Part shown: one piece after another, positions 1-9,087 of the stretch
How positions within the stretch are numbered: the first letter of the stretch is position 1
How the letters are laid out: the number at the start of each line of letters is the position of its first letter
From: Armatimonadota bacterium
GTDB lineage: Bacteria > Armatimonadota > JAAZEB01
Direction: 5' to 3'
NCBI GenBank assembly: GCA_012512505.1
Contig: JAAZEB010000003.1
Coordinates: forward strand, 1-42,756
Length of the DNA: 42,756 bases
Notes under the pieces: model-generated
The model's input: the letters and a program-made list of their open reading frames with translations, nothing else
The model's database searches: none
What the model was told of the DNA's origin: nothing
Program-made: the position numbers and the translations under genes

Positions 1-523
1 CCCACACCGCGATCGGCCCCACCCAGAGGCTCCACGGCACCCGCGGCGGATGCACCCCCTCATACATCCCTTTGATGACTGCCGGGTCGTGTACCGCGGC
101 CCAGGAAGGAATGAGCTGCTGCGCCTCGGCCAGCCGGTTGCCGGACTGGGCAAAGTAGAACGGCGTGGTGATCAGCGTCAGCAGGTAGCGCGTCATCCCC
201 GGGCAAAAGACCGAGGAGGCGACGCAGAGGAAAAAGAAGATGAAGATCAACTCGCCGCGCGACAGGGGTCGCCCGCTGCGGCGCAGCACCCGGTTCAGCC
301 CCAGCAGCAGCACCAACCCCGCCACCGCCGGGATCGTCGGCACGCTCTCTGAGGTGTAGACCACGCGCGACACGATCTCCGACTCGCGAATCCACACCCC
401 CGCCAGTGCCGCCAGCGCCACGGCAATCGCCAGCGACCGGCGCGTGACGGCACCGACCGCGCCGGCGGCCTGCCCTATGGCCCTCTCGGAGGCCAGCCCC
501 CGTTCCTCGGAGCCGATCGCCAT
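1..523 (-). CDS. Polytopic membrane protein, DUF6785-like, N-terminal part only
   Basis: The reading frame opens at an ATG at 523 and runs off the left edge, so only about the first 174 residues are visible. A GGGAGGG Shine-Dalgarno lies just upstream. The visible part has hydrophobic stretches at about residues 29-45, 62-77 and 92-125, and ends in another (VPWSLWVGPIAVW). It resembles the N-terminus of the full-length protein at 39494-41443: both carry an L[ST]RGEL motif before the third membrane segment and a W-x-G-P segment afterwards. I therefore call both members of one family, probably the DUF6785/DUF6784 type of Planctomycetes and Armatimonadota. Function is unknown; a transporter-like role is possible but nothing here proves it. 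It lies 90 bases downstream of the glycosyltransferase gene on the same strand and may be co-transcribed with it. Confidence 0.75.
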   Translation of the reverse strand, partial: MAIGSEERGLASERAIGQAAGAVGAVTRRSLAIAVALAALAGVWIRESEIVSRVVYTSESVPTIPAVAGLVLLLGLNRVLRRSGRPLSRGELIFIFFFLCVASSVFCPGMTRYLLTLITTPFYFAQSGNRLAEAQQLIPSWAAVHDPAVIKGMYEGVHPPRVPWSLWVGPIAVW

Positions 524-613
524 CGCCTGCCCTCCCTGCCGGACGCGCGGCGGCACGGGCGCCCAGCGCGTTCCTGAAGTTCGCGCCAGAGGCCCCGCTG
601 CCTGCCACGATTC

Positions 614-1618
614 CTATGGCTGCTTGGGGGTGGCGAACAGGCGGTGGGAGAGACGGCCGGCGCACCGCTGCCAGGCACGCGCGGCGGTGAAGTGCGGGCG
701 CAGCAGCGTGCGCGCTGTCTGGGCGCCGGCGCCGGCCAACCGACAGAGCGCCCAGCGGGCCAGGCGGCGCTCGCGCCGGGCCTCATCCCCTGCGACGCTG
801 CACAGGCGGGCGCGGTCTCGCCACAGCAGGTAGAGGGTGCGCCGGCGCTGGCTCCAGGTCAGCGGCAGGGCCACCAGCGCCTCCGCGTAGACCTGGCAGG
901 CTACCGCGAGCTGCTTGCGGCACTCCTGCGACAGGCTCTCATCGTGGACGCGGTAGAGGTAGAGCGGCTCAGGCACGTAGGCGTAGGTGTGCCCCTGGCC
1001 GAGGAGGCGCAGCCACAGGTTGCAGTCCTCATGCAGCCACAGGTCGGCGCGGAAGCCGCCGGCGTGCAGCAGCGTTTGCCGGCGGGCCAGGATCCCCACG
1101 TAGGGCGTGTTGTCATCCAGGAAGCGGTCCAGGTCGCGCTCGCCGGCCGGCCCGGTGGAAGGCTGCAGGCGGCCATAGCGGCGCGCTCCGTCCCACAGCC
1201 AGGCCGCCGAGATCGCGAACGCCGCCCGGCTGGAGGCCTGGCTCAGCGCGCTCATCAGGGCAGCTACCCGCTCTGGCTCCAGTTCATCATCGGCATCGAG
1301 GAAGGTGACGTACTCGCCGCGGGCGTGGAGCAGGCCGGTGTTACGGGCGGTGCTCGGCCCGGCGTTCTCCTGGCGCAGGTAGCGCACCCGCGGCGCGAAC
1401 GACTGGGCCACTGCCGCCGTGCCGTCGGTGGAGCCATCATCGATGACGAGCACCTCGATCTGGGGGTAGGTCTGTCGCAGCGCCGAGTGGAGGGCGCCGG
1501 CCAGGTAGGCCTGGGCGTTGTGCGCCGGGATGATGATGGTGACTAGCGCGGGCTGGGGGCCGCGGCCTGGCGCTGCCCGGGTCTCGGCCCCGCTCAGGTC
1601 CGGATTGTCGAGCAACAT
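614..1618 (-). CDS. Glycosyltransferase family 2
   Basis: A 334-residue protein with a GT-A fold of glycosyltransferase family 2. The nucleotide-binding start VTIIIPAHNAQAYL is at residues 26-39, IDDGSTDGT at 59-67, and the metal-binding DAD motif (TFLDADDE) near 105-112. A HED segment (LWLHEDCNLWLRLLG) follows in the second half. Such enzymes transfer a sugar from a nucleotide-sugar donor to a growing glycan; donor and acceptor cannot be read from sequence. The arginine-rich C-terminus (about 260-334) has no clear membrane helix, so it is probably cytoplasmic or peripheral. The frame is open further upstream, but the ATG at 1618 is preferred because GAGGAGG sits 5 bases before it. It is divergent from the gene at 1851. 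Confidence 0.9.
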   Translation of the reverse strand: MLLDNPDLSGAETRAAPGRGPQPALVTIIIPAHNAQAYLAGALHSALRQTYPQIEVLVIDDGSTDGTAAVAQSFAPRVRYLRQENAGPSTARNTGLLHARGEYVTFLDADDELEPERVAALMSALSQASSRAAFAISAAWLWDGARRYGRLQPSTGPAGERDLDRFLDDNTPYVGILARRQTLLHAGGFRADLWLHEDCNLWLRLLGQGHTYAYVPEPLYLYRVHDESLSQECRKQLAVACQVYAEALVALPLTWSQRRRTLYLLWRDRARLCSVAGDEARRERRLARWALCRLAGAGAQTARTLLRPHFTAARAWQRCAGRLSHRLFATPKQP

Positions 1619-1850
1619 GGCGCCTCCTCTCCATGGACGCTGTCGGGCAGCCCGGCCGAGGTGCCGCTGCCCGTCTGTTCTGGCACCGCCCATTCAGGGG
1701 CTGGCGCCCGGGCCGGGAAGCCTGCACGAGGGGTGCCAGTCGCACGCTCCCTGGCAGCAAGAGGAGAATCGCGCGCGCCGGCCAACCGGTACCCCGGAGA
1801 AACGGCGGAACCGGTGAGTGGCCGGCCTGTGCAGCGGCCCGTGAGGGAGC

Positions 1851-4076
1851 ATGCAGCAAGGAAAGGCGAGCGCGTGGCGGCCGGGCGCGCAGCCCGGCGG
1901 AATGCCCTGGTGCCCTCCGCGGTGGCCATGGAGGCGATGGCTCGCGGCCGCGCTTCCGCTGCTCCTGGTCGCCCCGGCGTGCGCCGGGGCCGACGCGGCG
2001 CACGCCGGCCGCTCCTGGTCGCCCGCTCTGCTCCGCGCGGCGGCGCCGTGGCGCGACCGGATGAACGAGGCGATCGTCACCGCCGGCGACGACGGCCTGC
2101 GCGTGGCGATCGCGCCCGGCCGCGATTGGGCGATCGCCGCCGTGCCGGACGTGCGGCTCCCCACCAACACCGGCGCGATCCGGGTGCGCGTGCGTGCCCT
2201 GGAGGGCGGCGGCCGGTGGTTGATGCGCCTCTATGGTGATCTGCGCGGCACCGGCACCCACGGCAGCCTCGGCGCCTTCGAGGGCATGACCAGCCGCGGC
2301 ACGAAGACGCTGATCCTCGACCCCCGGCTGCTGCGCCTGGCACACCGGCCGCTGCTGCAGGTGCAGCTTGGCCTGGAGGGCCCGCCGGGCGCCGCGGTCC
2401 TCTTCCAGTCACTGGAGTTTCTGCCGGGGCCACGGCGGCGCCCGACCCCCGCCATCCCCGGCCAGCGCACCTTGGAAGCCGTGGCGCTGATGCCCAACCA
2501 CCCGCACCCCTTCCGGCTGCTCGACTGGCGCGCCGTGGCACACGGCTTCGACCGCCTGGCGTTCGACTTTGCCGCCCGCGGCGAGCACCTGCCGCTGATC
2601 TGGCTAGACGACTCGCGCGTCAACAGCGACCAGCCTGCGTTTGGCCTCTTCAGCTACGTCGGCGACACGCGCCAGGGTGGCAGCAACCACGAAGCGATCA
2701 CCGGAATGGGGGCGGTCCTTGGCGCCACCATTGCCGGCATCGACAAACGCCGGCAGGCGCACGACTACGTTCGCCTGTGCGAGGCCTACTACAACACCCG
2801 CAACGGCAGCCACCTTGTGCTCAACCGGATGGATGCCGAGACCGGCCACTCCTTCTGGTACGAGATCTGGCCGCACATCCTCTTCTATGCCCTGACCGAC
2901 CGCTACCCCGGCACCGGACGGATGGAGGCGATCCTGCGCGCTACCGCCGACCGCTGGGCCGAGGCCTGCCGGGTGATGCGCGGTGATGGCGACGTGCCGG
3001 ACCTCGACCACACCGCCTTCGATTTCCAGCGGATGCGCCCGGTCGATAACGGCCGCTGGAAGGAGCCCGATGCCGCGGCGGGGATCGCCTGGCTGGAGTA
3101 TGTCGCCTGGACCCGCACCGGCAACCCGGAGTACCTGGCCGCCGCCGAGGGCTGCCTCCGCTTTCTGGAGCGGCGTCGGCCGAACCCCTATTACGAGGTA
3201 CTGCTTCCCTGGGGCGCTCTGACGGCCGCCCGCGCCAACGCCGAGTTGGGCCGCCGTTACGACCTCCACAAGCTGCTCAACTGGTGCTTCGGCGTCAGCG
3301 ACTGCCGCGGCGGTTGGGGCGTCACCGTTGGTCGCTGGGGCCGCTACGATTGCCACGGGTTGGTCGGCAGCATCGACAACCGGGGCGGCTACGCCTTCGC
3401 GATGAACACCTTCGCGCAGGCCGGGGCGCTGGTGCCGCTGGTGCGCTATGATGCCCGCTACGCGCGCGCCATCGGCAAGTGGATGCTGCACCTGGCCACT
3501 GCCGCCCGCCTCTTCTACCCCAAGGAACTGCCGGCGGATCACCAATCGAGCGCCTTCTGGCAGGGTGACCCGGAGGGGGTGATCGCCTATGAAGGCCTGC
3601 GCCGGGAGTGGAATGGGAAAAGCCCCGTCGCCATGGGCGACCCGCTGGCGATGCAGTGGGGGCCTAAAACCGACCTGAGCCTCTACGGATCCGCCCTGGC
3701 CGGCTTCCTCGGCGGGATCGTCCGCCGCACCAACCATCCGCAGATCCTGGCGCTCGACTGCCTGGCCACCGATTTCTTCCCGGGCGCCTACGGCGAGGCG
3801 CCGACGAAGCGCGCCTACCCAACGACGCTCTACTACAACCCCTACCGTACCGCCCGGCAGGTGGCAATCACGGTTGGCCCTGCGCCTTGCGACCTGTACG
3901 ACGCGGTCACCCACCGCTTCCTGCGGCGCGGCGTTCAGGGGACGACGTACTTCCGCCTGCTGCCGGATCGGGCCGCGGTGGTGGTCGCCGTTCCGGCGGG
4001 GGGCGCGGTCACCCACGAGGGGCAGCGCCTGCGCGTGGCGGGCGTGGTGATCGACTTCCAGGCCGGCAGCGAGTGA
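1851..4076 (+). CDS. Secreted protein of unknown function, probable alpha-helical-barrel carbohydrate-active enzyme
   Basis: A 741-residue protein I cannot assign to a named family. An N-terminal signal peptide is evident (WRRWLAAALPLLLVAPACAGA, about 27-47), so it is probably exported. A beta-rich region (about 50-195) comes first. It is followed by a long aromatic, helix-rich region (about 215-600) with repeated helical hairpins typical of (alpha/alpha)6 barrels, for example TGMGAVLGATIAGIDKRR and EIWPHILFYALTDRYPGTGRMEAI. A beta-rich tail covers about 650-741. The layout resembles polysaccharide lyases or six-hairpin hydrolases, but no catalytic signature is certain. The start is uncertain: ATG 1851 has GAGGGAG very close, and an in-frame ATG at 1902 would give a more typical signal peptide. 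It is first of three same-strand genes (next starts 49 bases on), all exported and carbohydrate-related. Confidence 0.75.
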   Translation: MQQGKASAWRPGAQPGGMPWCPPRWPWRRWLAAALPLLLVAPACAGADAAHAGRSWSPALLRAAAPWRDRMNEAIVTAGDDGLRVAIAPGRDWAIAAVPDVRLPTNTGAIRVRVRALEGGGRWLMRLYGDLRGTGTHGSLGAFEGMTSRGTKTLILDPRLLRLAHRPLLQVQLGLEGPPGAAVLFQSLEFLPGPRRRPTPAIPGQRTLEAVALMPNHPHPFRLLDWRAVAHGFDRLAFDFAARGEHLPLIWLDDSRVNSDQPAFGLFSYVGDTRQGGSNHEAITGMGAVLGATIAGIDKRRQAHDYVRLCEAYYNTRNGSHLVLNRMDAETGHSFWYEIWPHILFYALTDRYPGTGRMEAILRATADRWAEACRVMRGDGDVPDLDHTAFDFQRMRPVDNGRWKEPDAAAGIAWLEYVAWTRTGNPEYLAAAEGCLRFLERRRPNPYYEVLLPWGALTAARANAELGRRYDLHKLLNWCFGVSDCRGGWGVTVGRWGRYDCHGLVGSIDNRGGYAFAMNTFAQAGALVPLVRYDARYARAIGKWMLHLATAARLFYPKELPADHQSSAFWQGDPEGVIAYEGLRREWNGKSPVAMGDPLAMQWGPKTDLSLYGSALAGFLGGIVRRTNHPQILALDCLATDFFPGAYGEAPTKRAYPTTLYYNPYRTARQVAITVGPAPCDLYDAVTHRFLRRGVQGTTYFRLLPDRAAVVVAVPAGGAVTHEGQRLRVAGVVIDFQAGSE

Positions 4077-4125
4077 GCGCGCCAGAGCGCGCCCGGAGCG
4101 CAGTGACGAAAGGAAGCACGACACG

Positions 4126-5514
4126 ATGAGAACGGCATACCAAATCGCCGTGCCGCTGCTGGCGGCCCTATGCGGGTGGTCGCCCGCGGGCGCGGCGGTG
4201 CGGCCGGCAGACCAGCCGGTGCGCCACTTCCCCTTTGGCGTCTACTGGCCGTGGGAGCGAACGGCGGGCATCGCGCGCAACGCCGGCGTCGATTCCTGGA
4301 CGTTCGTGCGCCAGACGTGTCGGCTGCTGAAGCAGGAGGGCGTCGATACGATCTGGCTGGTGAATATCGGCGTGGACGACACGAAGCGGCTACTGCAAAT
4401 CACCCGGCCGCTGGGGCTGAAGATCCTGCCTGGCCTCGCCGAGTTGGAGCCGCGCAACCGCCCCGAGACGGCCGCGGTGAAGGTCGACGACCCCGACTCG
4501 CTGGAGCGTGCCCTGGCCTACTATCGGCGGACGATCCCCACGATCGTGGAGGCCATCGGCGACGACCGCAGCGGGGTGCTGGCCTGGGTTCTCGGCGACG
4601 AGCCAACCGGCGGGGCGGTGGTTCTGCTAGAAGAAATGCGGCAGCTCTTTGCCGCGGCGGATCCCGGGCGGCCGGTGCTCACCGTTAGCATGTGGCACAC
4701 TACCCCGGAGGTGATCGACAAGACGCGCCTGATGACCCTCTGCATGGACCTCTACCCGTTCTTTGGGCCCCGGAGCCCGAACGGCCCGCACACGCCGGAG
4801 GCCTCGACGGCCTTCTACACCAACAACCTGCAGAAGATGGTGGAGGCCGCTGGCCGTGACGGGCGCGTCGGCTGGGTGATGCCTCAGTGCTACGGGGAGG
4901 TGTGGGGGCCGTGGGAGCTGCGCGCCGACGGCACCGGGGTGGCGCTGCCGGGCGCCTACTGGCACTGGCGCATGCCGACACCCGCCGAAGTGCGCTGGCA
5001 GGTTTGGGAGGGGCTGCGCTGCGGGGTGAAGGGAGTCCTCTTCTTCGTACTGCTCGGCAACGCCCAGGGAAGCCCGGGTGCCCAGCCGGTGGAGGAGGCC
5101 AGCGTCGCCGCCGTGCTGATCCGCGAGCCAACGCCGGTGGGCCCCGATGCCCTGCTCGATTACGTCGGCCGCCCCACGGAGCAGTTCCGCGCCGCCGCCA
5201 GCCTCTTCCGCCGGCTGGCGCCGCACCGCAACCTCCTCCGGCGCCTGCGCCCCACCAGCGAAGAGCTGCTGACCGCCAACGGTGCCGCGGTGGGCTGCTT
5301 CCAGGACCCCACCACGGGCGTTCACTACGCCGTGGTGGTGAACCGGGACCTGGCCGCGCCGCGCACCGTTCGCCTGACGCCCGGCGCCGGGATTGGCCGG
5401 CTGGATGACGTGCTGGCCAAGAAGCGCCTCCCACTGCGCGCGGCCGGGGAGCAGCGCGCGGCCAGCATGCGCCTCGCCGCCGGCGAGGGCTGCCTGCTGA
5501 AGCTGCTGCGGTAG
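4126..5514 (+). CDS. Secreted TIM-barrel glycoside-hydrolase-like protein
   Basis: A 462-residue protein with a signal peptide (MRTAYQIAVPLLAALCGWSPAGA, 1-23). The body reads as a TIM barrel: a first strand FPFGVYWPWERT at about 36-46, helix LLKQEGVDTIWLVN at 67-80, strand LKILPGLAEL at 98-107, and LAWVLGDEPTGG at about 152-163. The GDEP motif at a strand end is where a catalytic acid (E159) sits in clan GH-A-like glycosidases. The C-terminal 90 residues form a small beta domain. The family is not recognised with certainty; GH42-like or a DUF4434-type barrel are the closest descriptions I can give. AAAGGAAG lies upstream of the ATG with rather long spacing. It follows the 1851 gene by 49 bases and precedes the GH20-like gene by 68, so the three are probably one operon. 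Confidence 0.75.
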   Translation: MRTAYQIAVPLLAALCGWSPAGAAVRPADQPVRHFPFGVYWPWERTAGIARNAGVDSWTFVRQTCRLLKQEGVDTIWLVNIGVDDTKRLLQITRPLGLKILPGLAELEPRNRPETAAVKVDDPDSLERALAYYRRTIPTIVEAIGDDRSGVLAWVLGDEPTGGAVVLLEEMRQLFAAADPGRPVLTVSMWHTTPEVIDKTRLMTLCMDLYPFFGPRSPNGPHTPEASTAFYTNNLQKMVEAAGRDGRVGWVMPQCYGEVWGPWELRADGTGVALPGAYWHWRMPTPAEVRWQVWEGLRCGVKGVLFFVLLGNAQGSPGAQPVEEASVAAVLIREPTPVGPDALLDYVGRPTEQFRAAASLFRRLAPHRNLLRRLRPTSEELLTANGAAVGCFQDPTTGVHYAVVVNRDLAAPRTVRLTPGAGIGRLDDVLAKKRLPLRAAGEQRAASMRLAAGEGCLLKLLR

Positions 5515-5582
5515 GACCGCGTAGTCGCCGCGCGGGGCACGGCGCCATCCGGCAGCAAACCGCCTCGGAATGGAAAGGAACT

Positions 5583-8366
5583 ATGCCTGACTACACCGTG
5601 CTGCTCCTTGCCGGCGCGGCGCTGGCGGCCGGCTGGACCGCCGTGAACGCCGCGCCGGCCGACCTTGCCGCGTCGCTGCTGCCGCCGCCCCGGCAGCTCA
5701 TCCCGGGGGAAGGAAGCCTGCTGCTAGCGGGACGGCGCCTGACCGCCCGCCTGCCGGCCGGCGACGCACACTCGGCCTGCCGGGAAGTGGTGCGGGCAGC
5801 CTTGCGTACGGCCGGCGCCAGGGCCGTGGCTGGCGGGGATGCAGACGGCGATGCCTTCATCCTGGGTGAAGGGGCACCGCTTCCGCCGCTGCCGGAAGAG
5901 GGGATTGCCGCGCAGGGCTACGTGCTGGCGGTGGGTCCGCGCGGCATCGCTGCCCGCGGCGCCTCGCCCGCCGGGTTGCTGCACGCCGCGCAGACGCTGC
6001 GGCAACTGGCACGGCTGGCCGGCGGCCGGTTGCCCTGCCTTGCCGTGCGCGACAGCCCGGCAATGCGCCTGCGCGGCCTCTACATCGAGGGGGGGCAGGA
6101 GCGCTTCGGGCGCGTCGTGGCGAAGGAGTACCTCCTGGAGCAGATCCGTCGGCTCTCCGAGCTGAAGATGAACCTGCTGGTCATCGAGTGCTACAATCTC
6201 TTTCCCTTCCCCTCCTTTCCGGCGTGCGCCGACGCGGGCACCCTCTCTGCCGATGACTGCCGCGAGATCATGGCGGAGGCAAAGCGCTGGCACGTGACGA
6301 TCGTGCCGTCGCTGCAGACGCTGGCCCAGGCCTCCGAGCTGGTGTGGGGCTGCGATGCCGGCGCTTCCTACCGCGAGGTGACGGCCCCCGGGCTGACGTG
6401 CCCCTCTAACCCGGACCTGTATCCCTTCATCAAGGGCCTCTATCGCGACCTGCTCACCCTCTTCGACCAGGCGCCGCTGATCGGCGTTGGCTGCAGCGAG
6501 ATCGACATGCAGTGGCAGGGGCGCTACTGCCCGCGCTGTCAGGCGCGCGTGGATGCCGGCGAGACGGTGCGGGATCTGCTGCTCGGGCACGCGGAGAAGT
6601 GCATCGCCGCCGTGCAGGACGTGTCGCGGGAGCTGGGCCGGCCAATCCGCCCGATGATTTGGGGCGACGAGTTCTACATGTACGGCCCTGGCAAAGATTG
6701 GGTCGGCCTGGAGCGGATTTCGAAAGAGACCATCGTCGGCTTCTGGAAGTACTGGCCCGATTACGCCGGCATCGCGGGGTTGATGCGGCGCGGCTACGAC
6801 GTGCTGGGCATCTCCGCGATCTACAACCACTGCTTCTACCTGACCGACCTCTCGCCCGAGGACCCTCCCAAGTCGTGGCCGAGCATGGAGCAGACTGGCA
6901 CCCGCAACATCGCTGACCTGGTCGCCGCCGCCACCGCGGCCGCGCGGGCGCACCCCGAGCGCGAGTTCCTTGGCGTCGCCACCGCGTCGTTCTCCAAGCA
7001 TCGCTTGCGCGCGTTCGACACGCTCTGGCACGGCTTTGCTCTCAACGGCCACTGTACCTGGAGCGCCCCCGAACGCCCGATGGAGCATTACCTGCCGGCA
7101 TTCACCCGTGCCTTTGCCCGCCACTACTATGATGCCCGCACCGACCGGGCCGCCGCCACCCTCGCCGCCGCCTACGAGCGTCTCGACCGCTGCAAGTCGC
7201 AACTGGAGCGGGCCAATCAGACGCTGCATGATGTCGTGGGGGTCTACGATACTCAGGAGGCCGGCTACCTGGGCAACACGCTGGTGGAAGCCTGGCGGCT
7301 TTGCCGAGAGCATCTCGACGCGGAGGGCCGGCCCGGGGAGGAACTGGCGCGGATCCAGGAGGCGGCCGGCAGAGTGGTGAAGGAAGCGACCGCCGTGGCG
7401 CGCCGGCTGCGGGCGCACCGGAGCGCGGTCGGCCGGCAGGCGGAGCTGGACGACCTTTGTCTGGCCGCGGAGAAGATCGCCAACCACGCCGAGCGGCAGA
7501 TCTTGCTGGTGGAGGCATGTGCGGCCACGGCACGGGCGGCCAGGCTGCCGGTGGCGGCAGCGCGGGAGGAGATGGCGCGCCTGGCCCGCCGCTGGCGGCT
7601 ACACCAGGGCAAGGTGGAGGCGATCCAGAAGCTGGTTGCTCCCCTCTACACGCGCGGCGATCCGTGCGGCTACGCGGCGTTGCTGGGCGATGTGGCGATG
7701 ATCACCCAACACCTGGCGCGCCTGGCGCAGGAACCACCGGCGGAAGAGCAGCCGGCGGGAGAGCTACTGCTGGAGGAACCTTTCTCCGACCTCGATCCCG
7801 GTCGTTGGGAGGTGCTGGGCCAGCCCGCCGTTGCTGCCGGATGCCTGGAGACGCGTGCCCCCGGCGGCTGGGGCAACTACTGCGGCGTGCTCAGCCGCGA
7901 GGCGTTCCTCCTCGATGAGCAGCGCCCGCTGGTGGTGGAGTACACGCTGACTCCCGTGGTGATCGGAGTGGACAGCCAGCTCTTCGCCGCGGCGGAGCAC
8001 GGCCGGGAGATCGCCTTCCGGTTCGCCATTGCCGGGAACACCAACCGGCTGTTGCTGCACACGCGCTCGGCGGTCGCCCTACCAGACGGCTGGATTGATG
8101 CCGGCGCCGGCTGGAAGCACCGTGCCTCCAGCCCGGTGCTGCGGGCGGGCCAAACCTACCAGGTGCGCGCCGAGATCACCCGCCGCGGCTTCCGCGTGCG
8201 GGTGCGCCTGGCCGGTCAGGACCCCTGGGACCTGCCGTTCTGGGACAGTCGCGTGGTGCCGATGGACAGCCTGGAGCGCACTCGCCTCCTCTTTGCCGAC
8301 GTGGAGCCAGAGGGCGGGCAGGGCGCCTCCCGCTGGGGCCAGATTCGCATCACGCGGGCGCCATAG
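5583..8366 (+). CDS. Secreted GH20-like (hexosaminidase-type) protein with C-terminal jelly-roll domain
   Basis: A 927-residue protein with signal peptide (MPDYTVLLLAGAALAAGWTAVNAA, 1-24). Residues about 34-155 match the GH20 'domain 2' that precedes the hexosaminidase barrel (PAGLLHAAQTLRQLARL). The barrel starts at MRLRGLYIEGG (161-171) and runs to about 500, including FYMYGPGKDW and the FLGVATASF segment. A helical region follows (about 510-730, partly coiled coil by its charged heptads). A beta jelly-roll from about 745 to 927 (DLDPGRWEVLG onward) is probably carbohydrate binding. True GH20 enzymes carry an Asp-Glu pair in HIGGDE; here the equivalent stretch reads IGVGCSEIDMQW (300-311), so Glu306 is kept but the preceding Asp is Ser305. 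Either the specificity or mechanism differs, or the protein is a GH20-like non-hexosaminidase. It is last of a probable three-gene operon. Confidence 0.8.
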   Translation: MPDYTVLLLAGAALAAGWTAVNAAPADLAASLLPPPRQLIPGEGSLLLAGRRLTARLPAGDAHSACREVVRAALRTAGARAVAGGDADGDAFILGEGAPLPPLPEEGIAAQGYVLAVGPRGIAARGASPAGLLHAAQTLRQLARLAGGRLPCLAVRDSPAMRLRGLYIEGGQERFGRVVAKEYLLEQIRRLSELKMNLLVIECYNLFPFPSFPACADAGTLSADDCREIMAEAKRWHVTIVPSLQTLAQASELVWGCDAGASYREVTAPGLTCPSNPDLYPFIKGLYRDLLTLFDQAPLIGVGCSEIDMQWQGRYCPRCQARVDAGETVRDLLLGHAEKCIAAVQDVSRELGRPIRPMIWGDEFYMYGPGKDWVGLERISKETIVGFWKYWPDYAGIAGLMRRGYDVLGISAIYNHCFYLTDLSPEDPPKSWPSMEQTGTRNIADLVAAATAAARAHPEREFLGVATASFSKHRLRAFDTLWHGFALNGHCTWSAPERPMEHYLPAFTRAFARHYYDARTDRAAATLAAAYERLDRCKSQLERANQTLHDVVGVYDTQEAGYLGNTLVEAWRLCREHLDAEGRPGEELARIQEAAGRVVKEATAVARRLRAHRSAVGRQAELDDLCLAAEKIANHAERQILLVEACAATARAARLPVAAAREEMARLARRWRLHQGKVEAIQKLVAPLYTRGDPCGYAALLGDVAMITQHLARLAQEPPAEEQPAGELLLEEPFSDLDPGRWEVLGQPAVAAGCLETRAPGGWGNYCGVLSREAFLLDEQRPLVVEYTLTPVVIGVDSQLFAAAEHGREIAFRFAIAGNTNRLLLHTRSAVALPDGWIDAGAGWKHRASSPVLRAGQTYQVRAEITRRGFRVRVRLAGQDPWDLPFWDSRVVPMDSLERTRLLFADVEPEGGQGASRWGQIRITRAP

Positions 8367-8379
8367 CCGGCGCCCGGGG

Positions 8380-8847
8380 CTACAGCCGGCGCTCGCGCAC
8401 CAACGCCTGCTTCAGCGCCTGGTACGCCTCCTCCACGCGGGCCTCCTGCTGGCGGGCCTGCGCCTGCCGCGCCGGGTCGTCGGCGTGGTGCTCGGGGTTC
8501 CAGCGCTCCTTGAGGCGCCGGTAGGCGTGCTCGACGCGCTCCATGCCGGAGCCGGCGGGGAGCCCGAGGGTGGCGTAGTGGGCCGCCAGCGGGTCTGGTG
8601 TCGTGGCAAGCGGTTCGGCGGTCGGGGGGTCGGGTAGGGGCGCGTGGACCTCGGGGGGCGGGGCCGTGCGGCCAGGGGAGGGGAGGGACAGCCGCGCCTC
8701 GATCTCTGCCTGTGCCTGGGCGCGCGCCTCCGCTTCGGCAATCGCTTCGTTCAGCCGGCGCTCGTCCGGCTCAGGGCGGCGCAGCGAGTCGCCCACCGAG
8801 CGTCGCAGGCCGCGCATCACTCGCCACCACCGCTTGTTCATCCCCAT
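8380..8847 (-). CDS. J-domain-like protein with degenerate HPD motif
   Basis: A 155-residue protein. Residues 1-60 are basic, then rich in Ala/Glu/Gln (probable coiled coil, EAIAEAEARAQAQAEIEARL). A proline-rich linker follows (about 58-85). The last 65 residues align with a DnaJ J-domain: HYATLGLPAGSGMERVEHAYRRLKERW, then helix VEEAYQALKQAL. The loop that must read HPD to stimulate DnaK reads NPE here, so it is probably a J-like protein that cannot activate Hsp70. There is no signal peptide. AAGGA precedes the ATG by 6 bases. It is the last of four same-strand genes and its stop is 13 bases from that of the convergent GH20-like gene. Confidence 0.8.
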   Translation of the reverse strand: MGMNKRWWRVMRGLRRSVGDSLRRPEPDERRLNEAIAEAEARAQAQAEIEARLSLPSPGRTAPPPEVHAPLPDPPTAEPLATTPDPLAAHYATLGLPAGSGMERVEHAYRRLKERWNPEHHADDPARQAQARQQEARVEEAYQALKQALVRERRL

Positions 8848-8862
8848 CGGATCCTTCCCTAG

Positions 8863-9087
8863 CTACGACCGGCTATCCCAGCGGCGGAGCAGCTCGCGGA
8901 ACTCCTCACGCACGTCCTCGGTGCCACCGGGAGCGGGCAGCCCCTCGCCCCCAGCCGCCTGCCGGATCCGGGCCAGCTTCAGCTCTTGCAGCCACTCCTG
9001 CAGGATGTCCAGCCCATCGGTGTCGAGCTGCTCGATCAGGGGCCGAATCGCCTCCAGCAGGTCATGCCGCTTCACCAGGTCGCTCAT
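8863..9087 (-). CDS. Small hypothetical protein
   Basis: A 74-residue acidic, helix-rich protein (MSDLVKRHDLLEAIRPLIEQLDTDGLDILQEWLQELKLARI) with no cysteine, signal peptide or membrane segment. I do not recognise a family. Its reality rests on context: the ATG overlaps the stop of the upstream OB-fold gene by four bases (translational coupling), GGAAGGA stands 6 bases before the start, and the J-like gene follows after 15 bases. The helical content would suit a small partner protein, but no function can be inferred. Confidence 0.7.
   Translation of the reverse strand: MSDLVKRHDLLEAIRPLIEQLDTDGLDILQEWLQELKLARIRQAAGGEGLPAPGGTEDVREEFRELLRRWDSRS

Noticed and set aside
60-665. A minus-strand frame of 201 codons at the left edge.
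   Set aside because: Arg/Gly/Ala-rich with no membrane pattern; a neighbouring frame starting at 523 encodes a clear membrane protein with a good ribosome site.
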